Origin: Incurvaria masculella
Taxonomy: Eukaryota > Arthropoda > Insecta > Lepidoptera > Incurvariidae
Assembly: GCA_946894095.1 (NCBI GenBank)
Contig: OX335643.1
Coordinates: 7,241,036-7,305,035, forward strand
Reading direction: 5' to 3'
DNA: 64,000 bases
In this document: piece after piece, positions 48,299-59,212 of the stretch
Position numbering within the stretch: position 1 is the first letter of the stretch
Layout: every line of letters begins with the position of its first letter
The notes under the pieces: generated by a model
Database searches by the model: none
Seen by the model: the letters and a program-made list of their open reading frames with translations, nothing else
What the model was told of the DNA's origin: nothing
Program-made: the position numbers and the translations under genes

Positions 48299-48879
48299 TA
48301 TATCACAAATATTTCATTTTGTTTTTTTTTTACCTATCCAAGGTGAGTTCAGATCAATAAAAACATCACCGGTTTATAGATATACATATCACAAAACTGT
48401 TATATTATATTAATTTAACAATTGATAAATATAAGAACTGGGCGCATCCGACGTTCAACATGGCCGCGTAGGAAACGTGCCAGGCTGAGGGCAGCCAACC
48501 TAATTTTTTTATGGTGTATGTTCATAGGACTATCGAATGGTGGTATTGTCATCTTGTTACTCGATGACGTATTTTTTTTTATTTTTTGACATTTTAAAAC
48601 CGGCCAACCTCAGAACGTGCCAGGGTAGGACGAGCCAACCTACTTTTTTTTAGCTTTTCTTGATGACCTTTACCGATTGTGCTAGGTCTCATGTTGTTAC
48701 TCGATGACGTTAAATTCTACCAAAAAAGTGATTTAATATTACCTACTGCACAAAACGTTCCAGGTTTGGGTCAGGCAACCTAGTATTTTTAGGAAGCCTA
48801 TTCTAATCCGCACAACCACAAATGGGTCCCATGTTGTTACTCGATGACGTAGGGTTGACTACGGTCCGCTCTCGTACTA
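48299..48879 (-). repeat. Right long TIR
   Basis: Inverted partner of 38391-38970, with the same three-unit structure and unique inner part. Nearly equal length (581 versus 580 bp). Confidence 0.9.
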
Positions 48880-48897
48880 TCAGACTGACCACTCTGG

Positions 48898-49207
48898 GCT
48901 CTATCCCAGCCGCGTTCGCGCATCAGTTTCTTTCTTTCTGAGTTGGATAAGTGCATTTCGCCCCGAATGCGAGCTGCTCCATGGTTCGGAATCCATGTAA
49001 AACTGTAGGTTAAGCCCACCCGGGTTGGTACCATCTCATTGAATGAAACGATGGTCGAAGCGGCAATGGAAAATTGTCCAACAATCCAGTTCAATGTAGC
49101 CGTGCTCATAGCAGGAAGGTCCTCGCATGGCACCTAAATCCATAGGGAATGCGGTGCGTTGGGCGAATATCATGCATGGTATTAGCCATCCATGCCCAGT
49201 TACACAA
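48898..49207 (+). mobile_element. SINE copy h
   Basis: Nearly full body: GATAAGTGCATTTCGCCCCG, AGCTGCTCCATGGTTCGGAA, TAGCCGTGCTCATAGCAGGA and a tail at GCCATCCATGCCCAGTT. The head is degraded and abuts the TIR-family terminus at 48883-48899. Confidence 0.8.
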
Positions 49208-49418
49208 AGAAAGTTTCAATTTCTCAATTTCACTCATTGACCGGGCAGAAGCACTAAGATATAAATAGAAGATCTCAAGTCCGTCTACAACTAAAAATAA
49301 TTTCTGATGAATAATGGTAATCACCACGTAAGGCGAACTAAGATTTTCCGGAATTAAGACTGCCGTGAAGGTCTCTGGGATTTTAAGATTTGAGGAAATT
49401 ATTTCTTTGTCCATTGGC

Positions 49419-49665
49419 CAGAGTGGTCAGTCTGAGTTCTCACCTAAATTGGCGGTTACGTCAAACCGATCGACTGGCGTTTTCTCCAAACTCCATACAA
49501 GTTTTTAATAGATATTCTGTGGTTTTACTTTTTCAAGCTGTCAAAGTCAAACGCGGACTTCCGATTTGTATGAAAACGCGGAGTGGACTTAAACCGCAAC
49601 GTCGACGTATTTACGGCAACGTTGAGTAAGCTGTCAAATCAAGCTCGGACTCGATCGTTGTACTT
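49419..49665 (+). mobile_element. Left half of a CAGAGTGGTCAGTCTGAG TIR element
   Basis: Terminus CCAGAGTGGTCAGTCTGAGT followed by CTCACCTAAATTGGCG and the CGTCGACGTATTTACGGCAA block, as in 53128-53350. The right half is absent. Confidence 0.7.
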
Positions 49666-49669
49666 CCTT

Positions 49670-50205
49670 CAATAAAAAATGTACAAGTATAAATATAATT
49701 AATGTTAATTTAGGGAAATTTAAGAAAAGTTTGTAATGAATAAATTTGGTAATTTTTATTAATTTACTGTTCTGCTAATTGTAATATTTTTAAGTTTGAA
49801 TAGGTAACATAACCAGTAGTTGTAGTAGTTAGCTAGGATTAGCGTAAGAGATTATTTAAGTTTACTATTACTAAGTTTAATTTTATATCGAAGATTTATT
49901 GGTTTACGCTTTTTTCTGTTATGATTATTGTCTATCTATGTTTATTACCTGTTTTCTTCGCAAATAAAGTAAAATAAAAAATAAAATCACCTCATTATCC
50001 TTTTAAGGCTTTATCGTTCAATATGACCGCCATGAAACAAGCCAAAAATAGCACCCTCAGAGCCATATATAGCAACCCATAGACCACAATAGGCAGCAGG
50101 TTTCGTGACCTTGGCATCCGTTTCCGTAGGGTGCGTCGCTGTGCCCTATCGCACCCTCAACCTAGTGAAGGCATTACACGCTATCATTACGTGCATGGCC
50201 TAAGA
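49670..50205. other. AT-rich stretch, possible LINE 3' UTR
   Basis: 49670-49985 ends AAATAAAGTAAAATAAAAAA, resembling a LINE 3' end without any adjoining coding frame. 49986-50205 shows nothing recognisable. Confidence 0.4.
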
Positions 50206-50745
50206 TATTTTTTTTATAGGACTGGACCAGAATCCTGCACCTATTGTCATGATATCGGCCCAACACACCGAACTCCCCAAGAAATAGTTGCCATGCCAGG
50301 ACCTTCCCTTTATGAGCACGGCTACATTGGATTGGATGGAATCTGGATCTTTTATATAATGCGATGGTACCAGACCGAGCGAACTTGAGAAAGTCGTAAA
50401 AAATACAGATATTTACAAAAAAATAAAAACGTACGGACGGACACAGAATGAAGATTTCTCATGTTTTTTTTTTATGTGACGACATGGATGGCTAATACCA
50501 CAAGTTCTGTCATGGTATTAGCCCAACACACCACATGGGAACTAGGTGCCATGCCAGGACCTTCCTTATATTGCACGGCTACATTGAACTGGATGGAAAA
50601 CACGGACAATTTTCATTGCCGCTTCGACCATCGTTCATCCAATGCGATGGTACCAACCCGGGCGGGATAAACCCTACCACCTAGTAAGTAAGGAAGGTGA
50701 CCTACAGCTTAACGTGGAATCCGAACCACGGCCAGCCTCTCTCAA
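50206..50745 (-). mobile_element. Two adjacent SINE copies (i and j)
   Basis: 50206-50390 and 50464-50745 both read CATGCCAGGACCTTCC and CACGGCTACATT on the plus strand, in the same orientation about 70 bp apart. Copy i lacks its head-side half. Copy j runs to the ACCACCTAGTA block. Confidence 0.75.
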
Positions 50746-51030
50746 CGGTCGAATGGTCACCCATCCAAGACCAGACCGGACCCAGCGTTGCTAAACTTCG
50801 GAGAGCGATCGCCGAAGTGTCGCGCCACTGGGGGCCACTGAGGCTGACAAAATAGTAAATATATGAAAATCTGACAACTTTTAGGGGTAGGGAACCGTTC
50901 GGTCCTGGAAGACGATTTCGCTAGTTTAATGGCAGTCGCCGTGCCAAATTTCGCCTTGGCCAATGGACAAAGAATGCATATCTTAAAGTTTTCAAATCTT
51001 AGATTCAAATACTAGAAGGGTAGGGACCGT

Positions 51031-51318
51031 TTTTAGGGTTTCGTACCCAAAGGGTGAAAACTGAACCCTATTACTAAGCCTCCGCTGTCCGTCCGTCCGT
51101 CTGTCACAGGGCTCATGAACCGTAATGGGTAGGCAGCTGAAATTTTCACAGAGTGTGTATTTATTTTGCCGCTATAACAAAAAATAAGTAAAATAAAAAA
51201 ATAATAAAAATTAAAGGGGGTCCCCATACAAAAAACGTGATTTTTTGGTGTTGATGGTACGGAACCGTTTGTGTGCGAGTCCGACTCGCACCGAGACTCG
51301 CACTTGGCCGGTTTTTTA
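51031..51318 (+). mobile_element. TCCG-rich element, copy 3
   Basis: Complete copy from TTTTAGGGTTTCGTACCC to CACTTGGCCGGTTTT. Confidence 0.8.
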
Positions 51319-51399
51319 TCTATGACCCGTACCTACACAACTCGATTCAACTTTCCGATTTATTCTTTCGCGTTTTATTATCTGAACTAACATGATAAC

Positions 51400-51575
51400 A
51401 TTTTGTTTTTATAGCGGCAAAATAAATACACACTCTGTGAAAATTTCAGCTGCCTACCTATTACGGTTCATGAGATACAGTCCTGTGACAGAAGGACGGA
51501 CGGACGGACGGACGGACAGCGGATGCTTAGTAATAGGGTTCCGTTTTCACTCTTTGGGTACGGAACCCTAAAAAG
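51400..51575 (-). mobile_element. TCCG-rich element, copy 4 (partial)
   Basis: Inverted relative to copy 3 and facing it about 85 bp away. It has a (GGAC)n run at 51488-51508. Only the TCCG-side half is present. Confidence 0.8.
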
Positions 51576-51653
51576 CTGGAGATATGCAATCCGGCGCGCC
51601 TACTATGAGACCCGCTGTCTCTGATTTTCAGAAACTACCAACCCAACTTAAGG

Positions 51654-52012
51654 GCCCGTAAGCATCAGAAAAATTCGGCTCCCATAAAAAGGTAGTTTAC
51701 TAATTATTTGAAAACCACTGTTCCAGTTTACTTGATATTTGGTATCTAATATTAGGCAACAAATATCTGTGTCCGCGTGGCTTTGTTATTTCGGCAAATG
51801 TATCCTGGGTCAAACCACAAAGAAAACAAAATTTGTTTGAACATTCTATTTTTGATTTCATTTTATTCTGGTTGGATTTTTAAAAACAAGGTGCAAACAC
51901 AGATATGTATTGCCTGATAATAAATATCAATTATAAATAAATTCAATTGAAACAGTGGTTTTCAAATTATTAGTAAACTACGTTTGTATGAGGACCATAG
52001 CTTACAGGCCGT
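51654..52012. mobile_element. Foldback MITE, ~360 bp
   Basis: Inverted arms of ~110 bp share GTAGTTTACTAATTATTTGA and AAAACCACTGTT. Outer ends GGGCCCGTAAGC and (complement) ACGGCCTGTAAGC. Confidence 0.75.
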
Positions 52013-52357
52013 TCTCAAGCGTACATGCCACATGCAAAAATAGTCGCAGACGTATTGGAGTGCTTGTGTGTGGGACTGACTTGACGAACGCATTTTATAG
52101 CTCATTCGCGCGGTGGTGATGTTTCGACTGTGTGGCACACGACGCGCGGCCGGATTCCTAGAAAACATATTTGGCCACTTTGGCCATATGGCGGAGACGC
52201 GATATCGTCCGCATGCCACTTCTCCTTCCTTTCTCTTCAGTGGTTGCGGTTACTTCAAACTTATTCTGTGGTTGCGGCACTTATTGTACCGAGTCGTACG
52301 ACACAGAAGTCAAGAAAATATTTATTTACGAAAAAATAAACATACACGTGTTCGCCA
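52013..52357. other. Unassigned stretch with a 148-codon plus frame
   Basis: A plus-strand frame from 52113 (RLCGTRRAAGFLENIFGHFG) runs into SINE copy k, so its end is not genuine. I recognise no domain. Not called as a gene. Confidence 0.4.
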
Positions 52358-52530
52358 TTCAGTTCTATGTAGTCGTGTTTATGAAGGTAAGGTCCTGGCA
52401 TGGTACCTCAATCGTTCGGGAATGCTGTGTGTTGGGTTAATATCAGTTCGGTGGGTGTGGTTCCCACCGTCTCGCGGGACGGTGGGATCCATCCAAAGCC
52501 ATCCATATCCAGTTCCATTAAAAAACAGAC
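52358..52530 (+). mobile_element. SINE copy k (tail half)
   Basis: Has GGTCCTGGCATGGTACCTCA and the GCCATCCATATCCAGTTCC tail. An extra palindromic GTGGTTCCCACCGTCTCGC segment is inserted near 52460. Confidence 0.7.
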
Positions 52531-52890
52531 GTTTCAGCCAGAATCAGCCAAATCATTGAACATTTAAATGGTGTAAGCTAGCGAAATAGGTTATCGCGGA
52601 GATTTGACAAGTGATGCGTAACTCAGAACAGATCAATCACCTAAAACCGTGGATCAATTTAAAAGCCGAGTGAAAATGAAATTTCCCAAAGGGGAAAATT
52701 CTACGCACAATAAACAAGCGCTTCAGATAAGACATCTGTACATATGTTTCTGAAAATAGTCTCTAATATTGACAATGACTGCAAGACGTGTTTGCAGGGT
52801 GCAATCGCGAATGATAACATCGTATTGTTCGTAGTCAGGTAAAAGACACCTTATCGAGACAGAAGCCACATGGAAACTATAGTAGATACA

Positions 52891-53006
52891 GCGGGTATAG
52901 CTCAGTGGTATGCCTGGGGAACTTCGTTCGATTTCAAAACAAGCAACGAAGACTTGTTACTTCCAAAAACAGCTCTGTACGCCAGCAGTGAACAGCTGGC
53001 GTACAG
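52891..53006 (+). repeat. tRNA-like relic and 12-bp hairpin
   Basis: GCGGGTATAGCTCAGTGGTA resembles a tRNA or SINE A-box, and CGTTCGATTTC at 52925 a B box, but they are only 17 bases apart, too close for a tRNA. CTGTACGCCAGC (52975-52986) and GCTGGCGTACAG (52995-53006) form a perfect hairpin with an 8-base loop. Confidence 0.6.
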
Positions 53007-53127
53007 TGCGCCGCACGATAAAAGGAAACCGATAATTCGGGCAAAATCAATGGAGAATGGGCCTAAAATACCTAGAGCGGCTACTCATGTACATGTCTCA
53101 CTCAATTCAAATGTCCGGAGCCGGTAG

Positions 53128-53950
53128 TCTCAGTTCTCACCTAAATTGGCGTTTACGTAACTTCGAAGTTCCGTAAAAACGTCAAACTCCATACAAGTTT
53201 TTACTAGACATTCTGTGGTTTTACTTCTACAAGCTGTCAAAGTCAAACTCGAACTTCCAATTTGTATGAAAACGCGGAGTCGACGTAAACGGCAACGTCG
53301 ACGTATTTACGGCAACGTTGAGTAAGCTGTCGAATCAAACTCGGACTCGCAAATAGTAGTTCGCTTAAGGCGCTAGGACTAGCCAACTACTCGCGCCATA
53401 CAAATGCACTTTTTAACAAATGTAATAATATGTAGTGAAACGCTTCAGCAAATCCAAATAGAACTCCAGACTGATAATGGATTGTTAATATTTTTTTATT
53501 CCATCATTTATTTAAATAATAATAAAAATAAAAAAGTTGATTTTTCTCATTAGAAATCTGAAAGTCATTCGATTTCTAGATATAAGCAAAAACAGCATAT
53601 ATGCATAAACAAAAAATTCCATTTGCTTTTAGATTTCTACATTTAGTCAAAAAAGTTCGGAAATGGACACCGTTTCCGCAATGTATTTTGTATAGAAAAA
53701 GGAAACATACATTAACGAAAATCATTCGATTCCTAGACAAGGAATCATATATTGTAAGGATGACACTTATAATCGTCAGACTTAGTTAGTTTACTTGGGG
53801 TGCCTCGTCTAACTTTGCGATTTGGCTAGTACCAGGCCCTTAACGCCCACTGCGCGCGCTCTTCAATTTCTCCATACATTTCAAAACGCCAGTCGATCGG
53901 TTTGCCGTAAACGCCAATTTAGGTGAGAACTCAGACTGACCACTCTGATG
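53128..53950. mobile_element. TIR element (CAGAGTGGTCAGTCTGAG family), ~820 bp
   Basis: The left end carries AGTTCTCACCTAAATTGGCG; the right end carries CGCCAATTTAGGTGAGAACT followed by CAGACTGACCACTCTG. No coding. This is the fullest copy; the same terminus was the target of the 10.5-kb element. Confidence 0.78.
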
Positions 53951-54080
53951 AGTAAAGTGGGCATCAGAGTATTTTTTTGTTGTTTGGGGGTGGTGTCGCT
54001 GCCTGCACTTGGTCCCAAGTTGTGTAGTCCTTTGTACGAGGCTCCCCGACGTATACTTCACACTCAGTTTAGTAATTTAA

Positions 54081-54240
54081 GGTGGCCCTTCCCGATGGGA
54101 CTAACTTATTCGCACGACACAAAATCGTTCTACATATTGCGCAGTCTCTGTTTAAAAAAAAACAGTCTTCGTGATGAGGATGTAACACGAGCACAAAGCA
54201 AACAATGCGCATAGTGTTTGATTTGGTTAGATACAAGATA
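54081..54240 (-). mobile_element. TTAA MITE terminal fragment
   Basis: TTAA at 54077-54080 then GGTGGCCC and the diverged right-hand third of the MITE, in the orientation of copy 3. The other end is lost. Confidence 0.7.
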
Positions 54241-54279
54241 AAACTAAACTGATTTTAAATCTTTTTTTTTCTTTATTAG

Positions 54280-54460
54280 AGCGGCCCGTAGCCTAGTGGC
54301 GCGGGGACTGGCCTAGCGTACCAGAGGCCTGGGTTCAATACCGACATGCACCACTGTCTTTCTCTTTCCGAGTTCTATAAGTGCATTTCGTCACAAATGC
54401 GAGCTGCTCTATGGTTCGGAATCCATGTAAAACTGTAGGTCCCCTTCCCCTACTACGGGT
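54280..54460 (+). mobile_element. SINE copy l, best-preserved tRNA-like head
   Basis: Head GCGGCCCGTAGCCTAGTGGC with A box TAGCCTAGTGG (54289-54299) and B box GGTTCAATACC (54332-54342), i.e. an internal RNA polymerase III promoter. The body stops after CCCCTTCCCCTAC. It defines the family orientation. Confidence 0.85.
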
Positions 54461-54631
54461 TTTCTTTCTTTTTTCTCCATCGGATCGCGATGGAGCTATC
54501 GCACGGTACTGGACCTTGACTTCAAATCCAAGGTAAGAAAACAAATAACTTACGGCATCGATATCATACCGTAACATCACGGCCCGCCCGTGTCATTTGA
54601 AGGCTAAATAGTAAAGGCAGGTAGTAATTTT

Positions 54632-55090
54632 CGCAGGTTTTTTATGGTTACCCAAAGGGTGCCACCGGGACCCTTGACCTCCGCTGTAGTGGGCTTTCTC
54701 ATGAACCATAATACGTAGACAGTGGAAATGTTCACGGAATTTTTTTTTATTGCCACTAAAAGTACAAGAAACGTGATTTTTTTGGTATGGTACGGAGCCC
54801 TTCGTGTGCGAGTCCGACTCGCACTAGGCCGGATTTTTAGGGTTCCGTTCCTCAAAAGGAAAAAAGTAACCCTTATAAGATCACTTCTTTATCTGTCTGT
54901 CCGTCTGTGATGACCCTTTTTTTCAGGAGCACACTGAGGTATTAGGTTGAAATTAATATCAAATCCATCTGCCTTACCTCATAGGCTACCTTGGAGGTGC
55001 AAACATTTAACCATCAAGTCAACGCGTTAGAAACATTTACGAAAATTGCGCATAAACAAATTTGTACGGAATTCTCGGTGCCGCTGGACT
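54632..55090 (+). mobile_element. TCCG-rich element, two diverged copies in tandem
   Basis: 54632-54838 (ending GTGCGAGTCCGACTCGCACT) and a variant from 54836 (TTAGGGTTCCGTTCC with CTGTCTGTCCGTCTGT) to about 55090 (AATTCTCGGTGCCGCTGGAC). The second is a sister subfamily with a different middle. Confidence 0.7.
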
Positions 55091-55149
55091 CCGCTCGGGC
55101 GATTGTCCAAAACGTAATTGACAAGAGCGGAGCCTGAAACCTCAGAGTT

Positions 55150-55831
55150 GATGATATGAAAGCAGGGAGCGCAATTCAGATCTCAGCAGTGAAGAACGGT
55201 AGATTGACTATGATGATATGAAAGCAGGGAGCGCAATTCAGATCTCAGTAGTGAAGAACGGTAGATTGACTATGATGATATGAAAGCAGGGAGCGCAATT
55301 CAGATCTCAGCAGTGAAGAACGGTAGATTGACTATGATGATATGAAAGCAGGGAGCGCAATTCAGATCTCAGCAGTGAAGAACGGTAGATTGACTATGAT
55401 GATATGAAAGCAGGGAGCGCAATTCAGATCTCAGCAGTGAAGAACGGTAGATTGACTATGATGATATGAAAGCAGGGAGCGCAATTCAGATCTCAGCAGT
55501 GAAGAACGGTAGATTGACTATGATGATATGAAAGCAGGGAGCGCAATTCAGATCTCAGTAGTGAAGAACGGTAGATTGACTATGATGATATGAAAGCAGG
55601 GAGCGCAATTCAGATCTCAGCAGTGAAGAACGGTAGATTGACTATGATGATATGAAAGCAGGGAGCGCAATTCAGATCTCAGCAGTGAAGAACGGTAGAT
55701 TGACTATGATGATATGAAAGCAGGGAGCGCAATTCAGATCTCAGCAGTGAAGAACGGTAGATTGACTATGATGATATGAAAGCAGGGAGCGCAATTCAGA
55801 TATCAGCAGTGAAGAACGGTAGATTGACTAA
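55150..55831 (+). repeat. Minisatellite, 11 x 62 bp
   Basis: The unit starts GATGATATGAAAGCAGGGAG at 55150 and repeats every 62 bases to 55770, almost without change. Units 2 and 7 share CAGTAG where the others have CAGCAG, and the last unit has AGATATC for AGATCTC. Since 62 is not a multiple of 3 it does not code for a repeat protein; the 85-codon frame at 55776-56033 starts in the last unit. Confidence 0.97.
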
Positions 55832-56320
55832 TATCATGCAAACCGATCAACACATGCTCGAGTATCTGCTCCTCCACGACTACAAGCGCTCAAGGCAAAT
55901 GACCTTTCACTTCTACGCAAATGGCAGGTGTATTGACCTGCGCCAATATGCGGCGTTAAGTGGAGGTCGAAATGTCATTGTGGGGGAAGCCCAAAGACCC
56001 AACGGTGTCGGAGGAACTCGCCAAAGTATGTAAGAATACACAAACGCTATTCACAGTTGTTGCGCAAATGTAAGGCGAAATAAGGCAAAATGTAAGGCAG
56101 TCATTTCTGTTTGGTTTGCAACTGTCCCATGCTACCTTAGATTAGATCAGAAAAGGAAGATGTGCGATCTCGCGGGCCTTGAGCCTGCATAGGTACAACA
56201 CGCAAATATAGTCGCAGCTAGGTTGGACTCCGCCCTATGGCCAATGTGACCATATAATCGAATCAAATTTTACATAATTGGAGACAATGGGTCTCACGCT
56301 AGATGGCATATCTGCTTCTT
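55832..56320. other. Unassigned stretch beside the minisatellite
   Basis: 55832-56033 is open on the plus strand (DYKRSRQMTFHFYANGRCID) with moderate GC, so it might be an old coding remnant, but I recognise no family. Confidence 0.35.
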
Positions 56321-56322
56321 TT

Positions 56323-56621
56323 TTAGGGGTTCCGTACCCAAAGGGTGAAAACGGAACCCTATTACTAAGCCTCCGCTGTCCGTCCGTCCGTCCGAAGTCC
56401 GTCACAGGGCTGTATCTCATGAACCGTAACAGGTAGGAAGCTGAATTTTTCACAGATTATGTATTTATTTTGCCGCTATAACAACAAATAGGTAAAATTA
56501 TAAAATAATAAAAATTCAAGGGGGGCCCCATACAACAAAACGTGTTATTTTTGGGGTAAATCTTGTACGATGGTACGGAACCCTTCGTGTGCGAGTCCGA
56601 CTCGCACTTGGCCGGTTTTTT
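56323..56621 (+). mobile_element. TCCG-rich element, copy 6
   Basis: Complete copy, GGGTTCCGTACCCAAAGGGT to CACTTGGCCGGTTTTTT. Confidence 0.85.
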
Positions 56622-57294
56622 GAACTGAGGTGCTTTTACGTGTATAGAAATATAATACAGATATACACTCAAGCTCTCTCTATCCCTATTCTCGGAGTAA
56701 TCTTCATGCTATGCATGATTTCAATTACATGTGTCTTAATATAGCTCAGCATTTTATCTGAGAATGTAATTTAGCGCGATGGTAAGTAGACTACAATTGA
56801 TGGAAAGAGTGACCTTACATAGATACATACCGCATAAAAATCGCCTGATTACTTCTCAAGTTATAAGCGGACATACAAACAGAAAGACAAACAGACAAAC
56901 GCCAGATGTTGAATTTTATAAGAGGCTGGAGTGCACCATCTCTGGCTAATGTTATAGAGTTACGGTTTTTATAGATCTACCTTCTTTCTTCTTCACGCGA
57001 AAATTAAGGACGGATATAAAATAACCGTAACCATAAATACAACCAGAGATGGTGCGCTCCACCCTAGCGATGAAACGGAATTTCTCAGAATAATTTCCTC
57101 CATATGTGATTGAGGAAACATTCTACAGTAAATAAAGTGAGATTCCTAAGACAAATGAGGTCATTGCTCATATGTGTGGCACTGAGAAATTAGCATTATT
57201 TGATGAAAATAACTACAGTTGCATAGTGGCAACGTGTACACCTCGCATCCGGGAGGGGTATAATGATCCAGTTAAGCAGCGCTCTAATGTATTA

Positions 57295-57612
57295 AAAAAA
57301 CCGGCCCAATGCGAGTCAGACTCGCACACGAAGGGTTCCGTACCATCGCACAAGAGTTACAAAAAAAACATGTTCCTTTTAATTATTATTATTTTATAAT
57401 GTTACCTATTTGTTGTTATAGCGGCATAATAAATACATAATCTGTAAAAATTACAGCTTCCTACCTGTTACGGTTCGAGAGATACAGCCCTGTGACAGAC
57501 GGACGGACGGACGGACGGACGGACGGACGGACGGACGGACGGACGGACGGACGGACAGCGGAGGCTTAGTAATATGGTTCCGTTTTCACCCTTTGGGTAC
57601 GGAACCCTAAAA
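57295..57612 (-). mobile_element. TCCG-rich element, copy 7, with expanded (GGAC)n
   Basis: Inverted complete copy. The tetranucleotide run at about 57499-57556 has 14 or more GGAC units against 3-6 in other copies. Confidence 0.88.
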
Positions 57613-58009
57613 ATATCAGAAAATTATTTAGAGTGTTGTGGAATGTATTGACTATCGAAGACAACGGTATGTCATGGGATTACTTAGATAAATTAAATTA
57701 CCAATAATTATAACCCATTAAGAAATCATTAATAATACATAACGCAACTGTTAGGCGCTAATGACCCAACTCATTTCACTCAAAAGGCTTAATCCTTCAA
57801 CAAGGCCAGCCTCTGCTGCTAGTGAACGCTGTCACTAGGCACGCCACTCACGTGTAGCAAATTCCTTATTGAAAAATTAAATACCTAGGGTAAGAGTGCA
57901 GAGGAGGGCAACAAAGATGGTTGCCTCAATAAAAAATAAATCGTATGAGCTTCAAAAACAGACTTGACACTTTTACAAAAAATCACAAACTTTAGACTTT
58001 TTACACGAA

Positions 58010-58307
58010 TAAAAAAAAACCGGCCAAGTGCGAGTCGGACTCGCACACGAAGGGTTCCGTACCATGGTAAAAAAAACACGTTTTTTGTATGGGAGCCCCC
58101 TTTAATTTTAATTATTTTTTAATCTTACCTATTTGTTGTTATAGCGGCAAAATAAATACACACTCTGGGAAAATTTTAGCTGTCTACCTGTTACGGTTAC
58201 TGAGATACAGCCCTGTGACAGACGGACAGACGGACGGACGGACGGACGGACAGCGGAGGCTTAGTAATAGGGTTCCGTTTTCACCCTTTGGGTACGGAAC
58301 CCTAAAA
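58010..58307 (-). mobile_element. TCCG-rich element, copy 8
   Basis: Inverted complete copy, ACCGGCCAAGTGCGAGTCGG to TACGGAACCCTAAAA. Confidence 0.88.
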
Positions 58308-58311
58308 ACAA

Positions 58312-59212
58312 GTGCACCCCCAGTTACCAACTTAGATGTACACGCATCAGCTTCAAGCTGCTAGTCAATGGCGGCCTTTGGGGGTGGCGAGCACGGCAAC
58401 CGCCCGGGGCCTGGCTCTTGCAGGGGCCCCGCGCACTCGCGCAAAAACCCTAGTAGAAAAACATTAGGAACCAATATGTTTATTTGAATTTCGCAATATA
58501 AAACTAACGTCCACGTCACACCACTCGCGCTCTCTTGTTGGTAGTTATCGCGGAAACCATGACATAATTTCGGGGTTGAAATATAAAAGAAAAGAATATT
58601 AACCGAAATGTACCCTACTATCGAAGTGGTCCTGAAAATTATTGCCAAGACACCTGTAAAAGTTGCATCGAGGGTATAAATATTAAAACATTTCTGCCAA
58701 ACCTGATATAATGTCGGCTATCAGCTCTTGCCAAAATTTCAAAGGAAAATTAAGTAGCTTCCTTAAATTATTATGATTTAATTAATAATTTTAGTCTTAG
58801 AGAAAGCCGCAAAATCGAACCTTAGTTTATTATGATTAATAATAATTTGTTATCCATGCGTTTATTATTATTTGTTTATTTCCAAAAAACTATTTACTAC
58901 TCTATATTTATTTATTCATAACTCGGCATTAAAACTCATTCCTAAACGACAAGGGCCTCGCAAATATCTACTCGCCAGGGGCCTCGCAATGGCTAAAGCC
59001 GCCCTGCTGCTAGAGTACCGAGACAATAATAATAATACCAAATGGTTGCTTGATTCTTAATTGTGACACTATTTCCGTGTTGGTCAAATACTATATATAT
59101 ATATAGGTATTCACTAACCTAACCTAATCTGACCCACTTCATTACTATGGAAGTGACAGAGTCGCCAAGCCAGCAGCTCAATGTTTACACCCCAGTTTCC
59201 ACATTTTTTAAT
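58312..59212. other. No gene recognised
   Basis: AT-rich, with a (TA)n run near 59091-59105. The frame 58361-58648 (minus) shows no family motif. GGGGCCTCGCAA-type words near 58970-58990 do not form a recognisable repeat. Confidence 0.5.

Larger units (their letters stand above)
38391..48879. mobile_element. 10.49-kb element with ~580-bp TIRs made of three 140-bp units
   Basis: Left arm 38391-38970 and right arm 48299-48879 are inverted and about 95% identical. In each arm the motif ACGTCATCGAGTAACA recurs exactly every 140 bp (38421, 38561, 38701; and 48561, 48701, 48841 on the other strand). The ends read TAGGACGAGAGCGG and TAGTACGAGAGCGG (complement). Flanking TCA at 38388-38390 and 48880-48882, inside a terminus that is intact at 53920-53948, shows a single insertion with 3-bp duplication. 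No transposase was identified; the inside is other transposons. Superfamily unassigned. Confidence 0.85.

Noticed and set aside
52113..52559. A 148-residue gene
   Set aside because: Its second half is SINE sequence, and overlapping frames of similar length exist; no domain.
52891..52935. A tRNA gene (Cys-like start)
   Set aside because: The A-to-B box distance is far too short and no cloverleaf can form.
54280..54350. A functional tRNA gene
   Set aside because: A and B boxes are present, but the sequence continues into the SINE body and does not close an acceptor stem.
55150..55831. Regularly spaced repeats as a CRISPR array
   Set aside because: Units are contiguous 62-bp tandem copies with no unique spacers, in eukaryotic DNA.
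55776..56033. An 85-residue protein gene
   Set aside because: It starts inside the last minisatellite unit and shows no recognisable domain; listed only as an unassigned open stretch.
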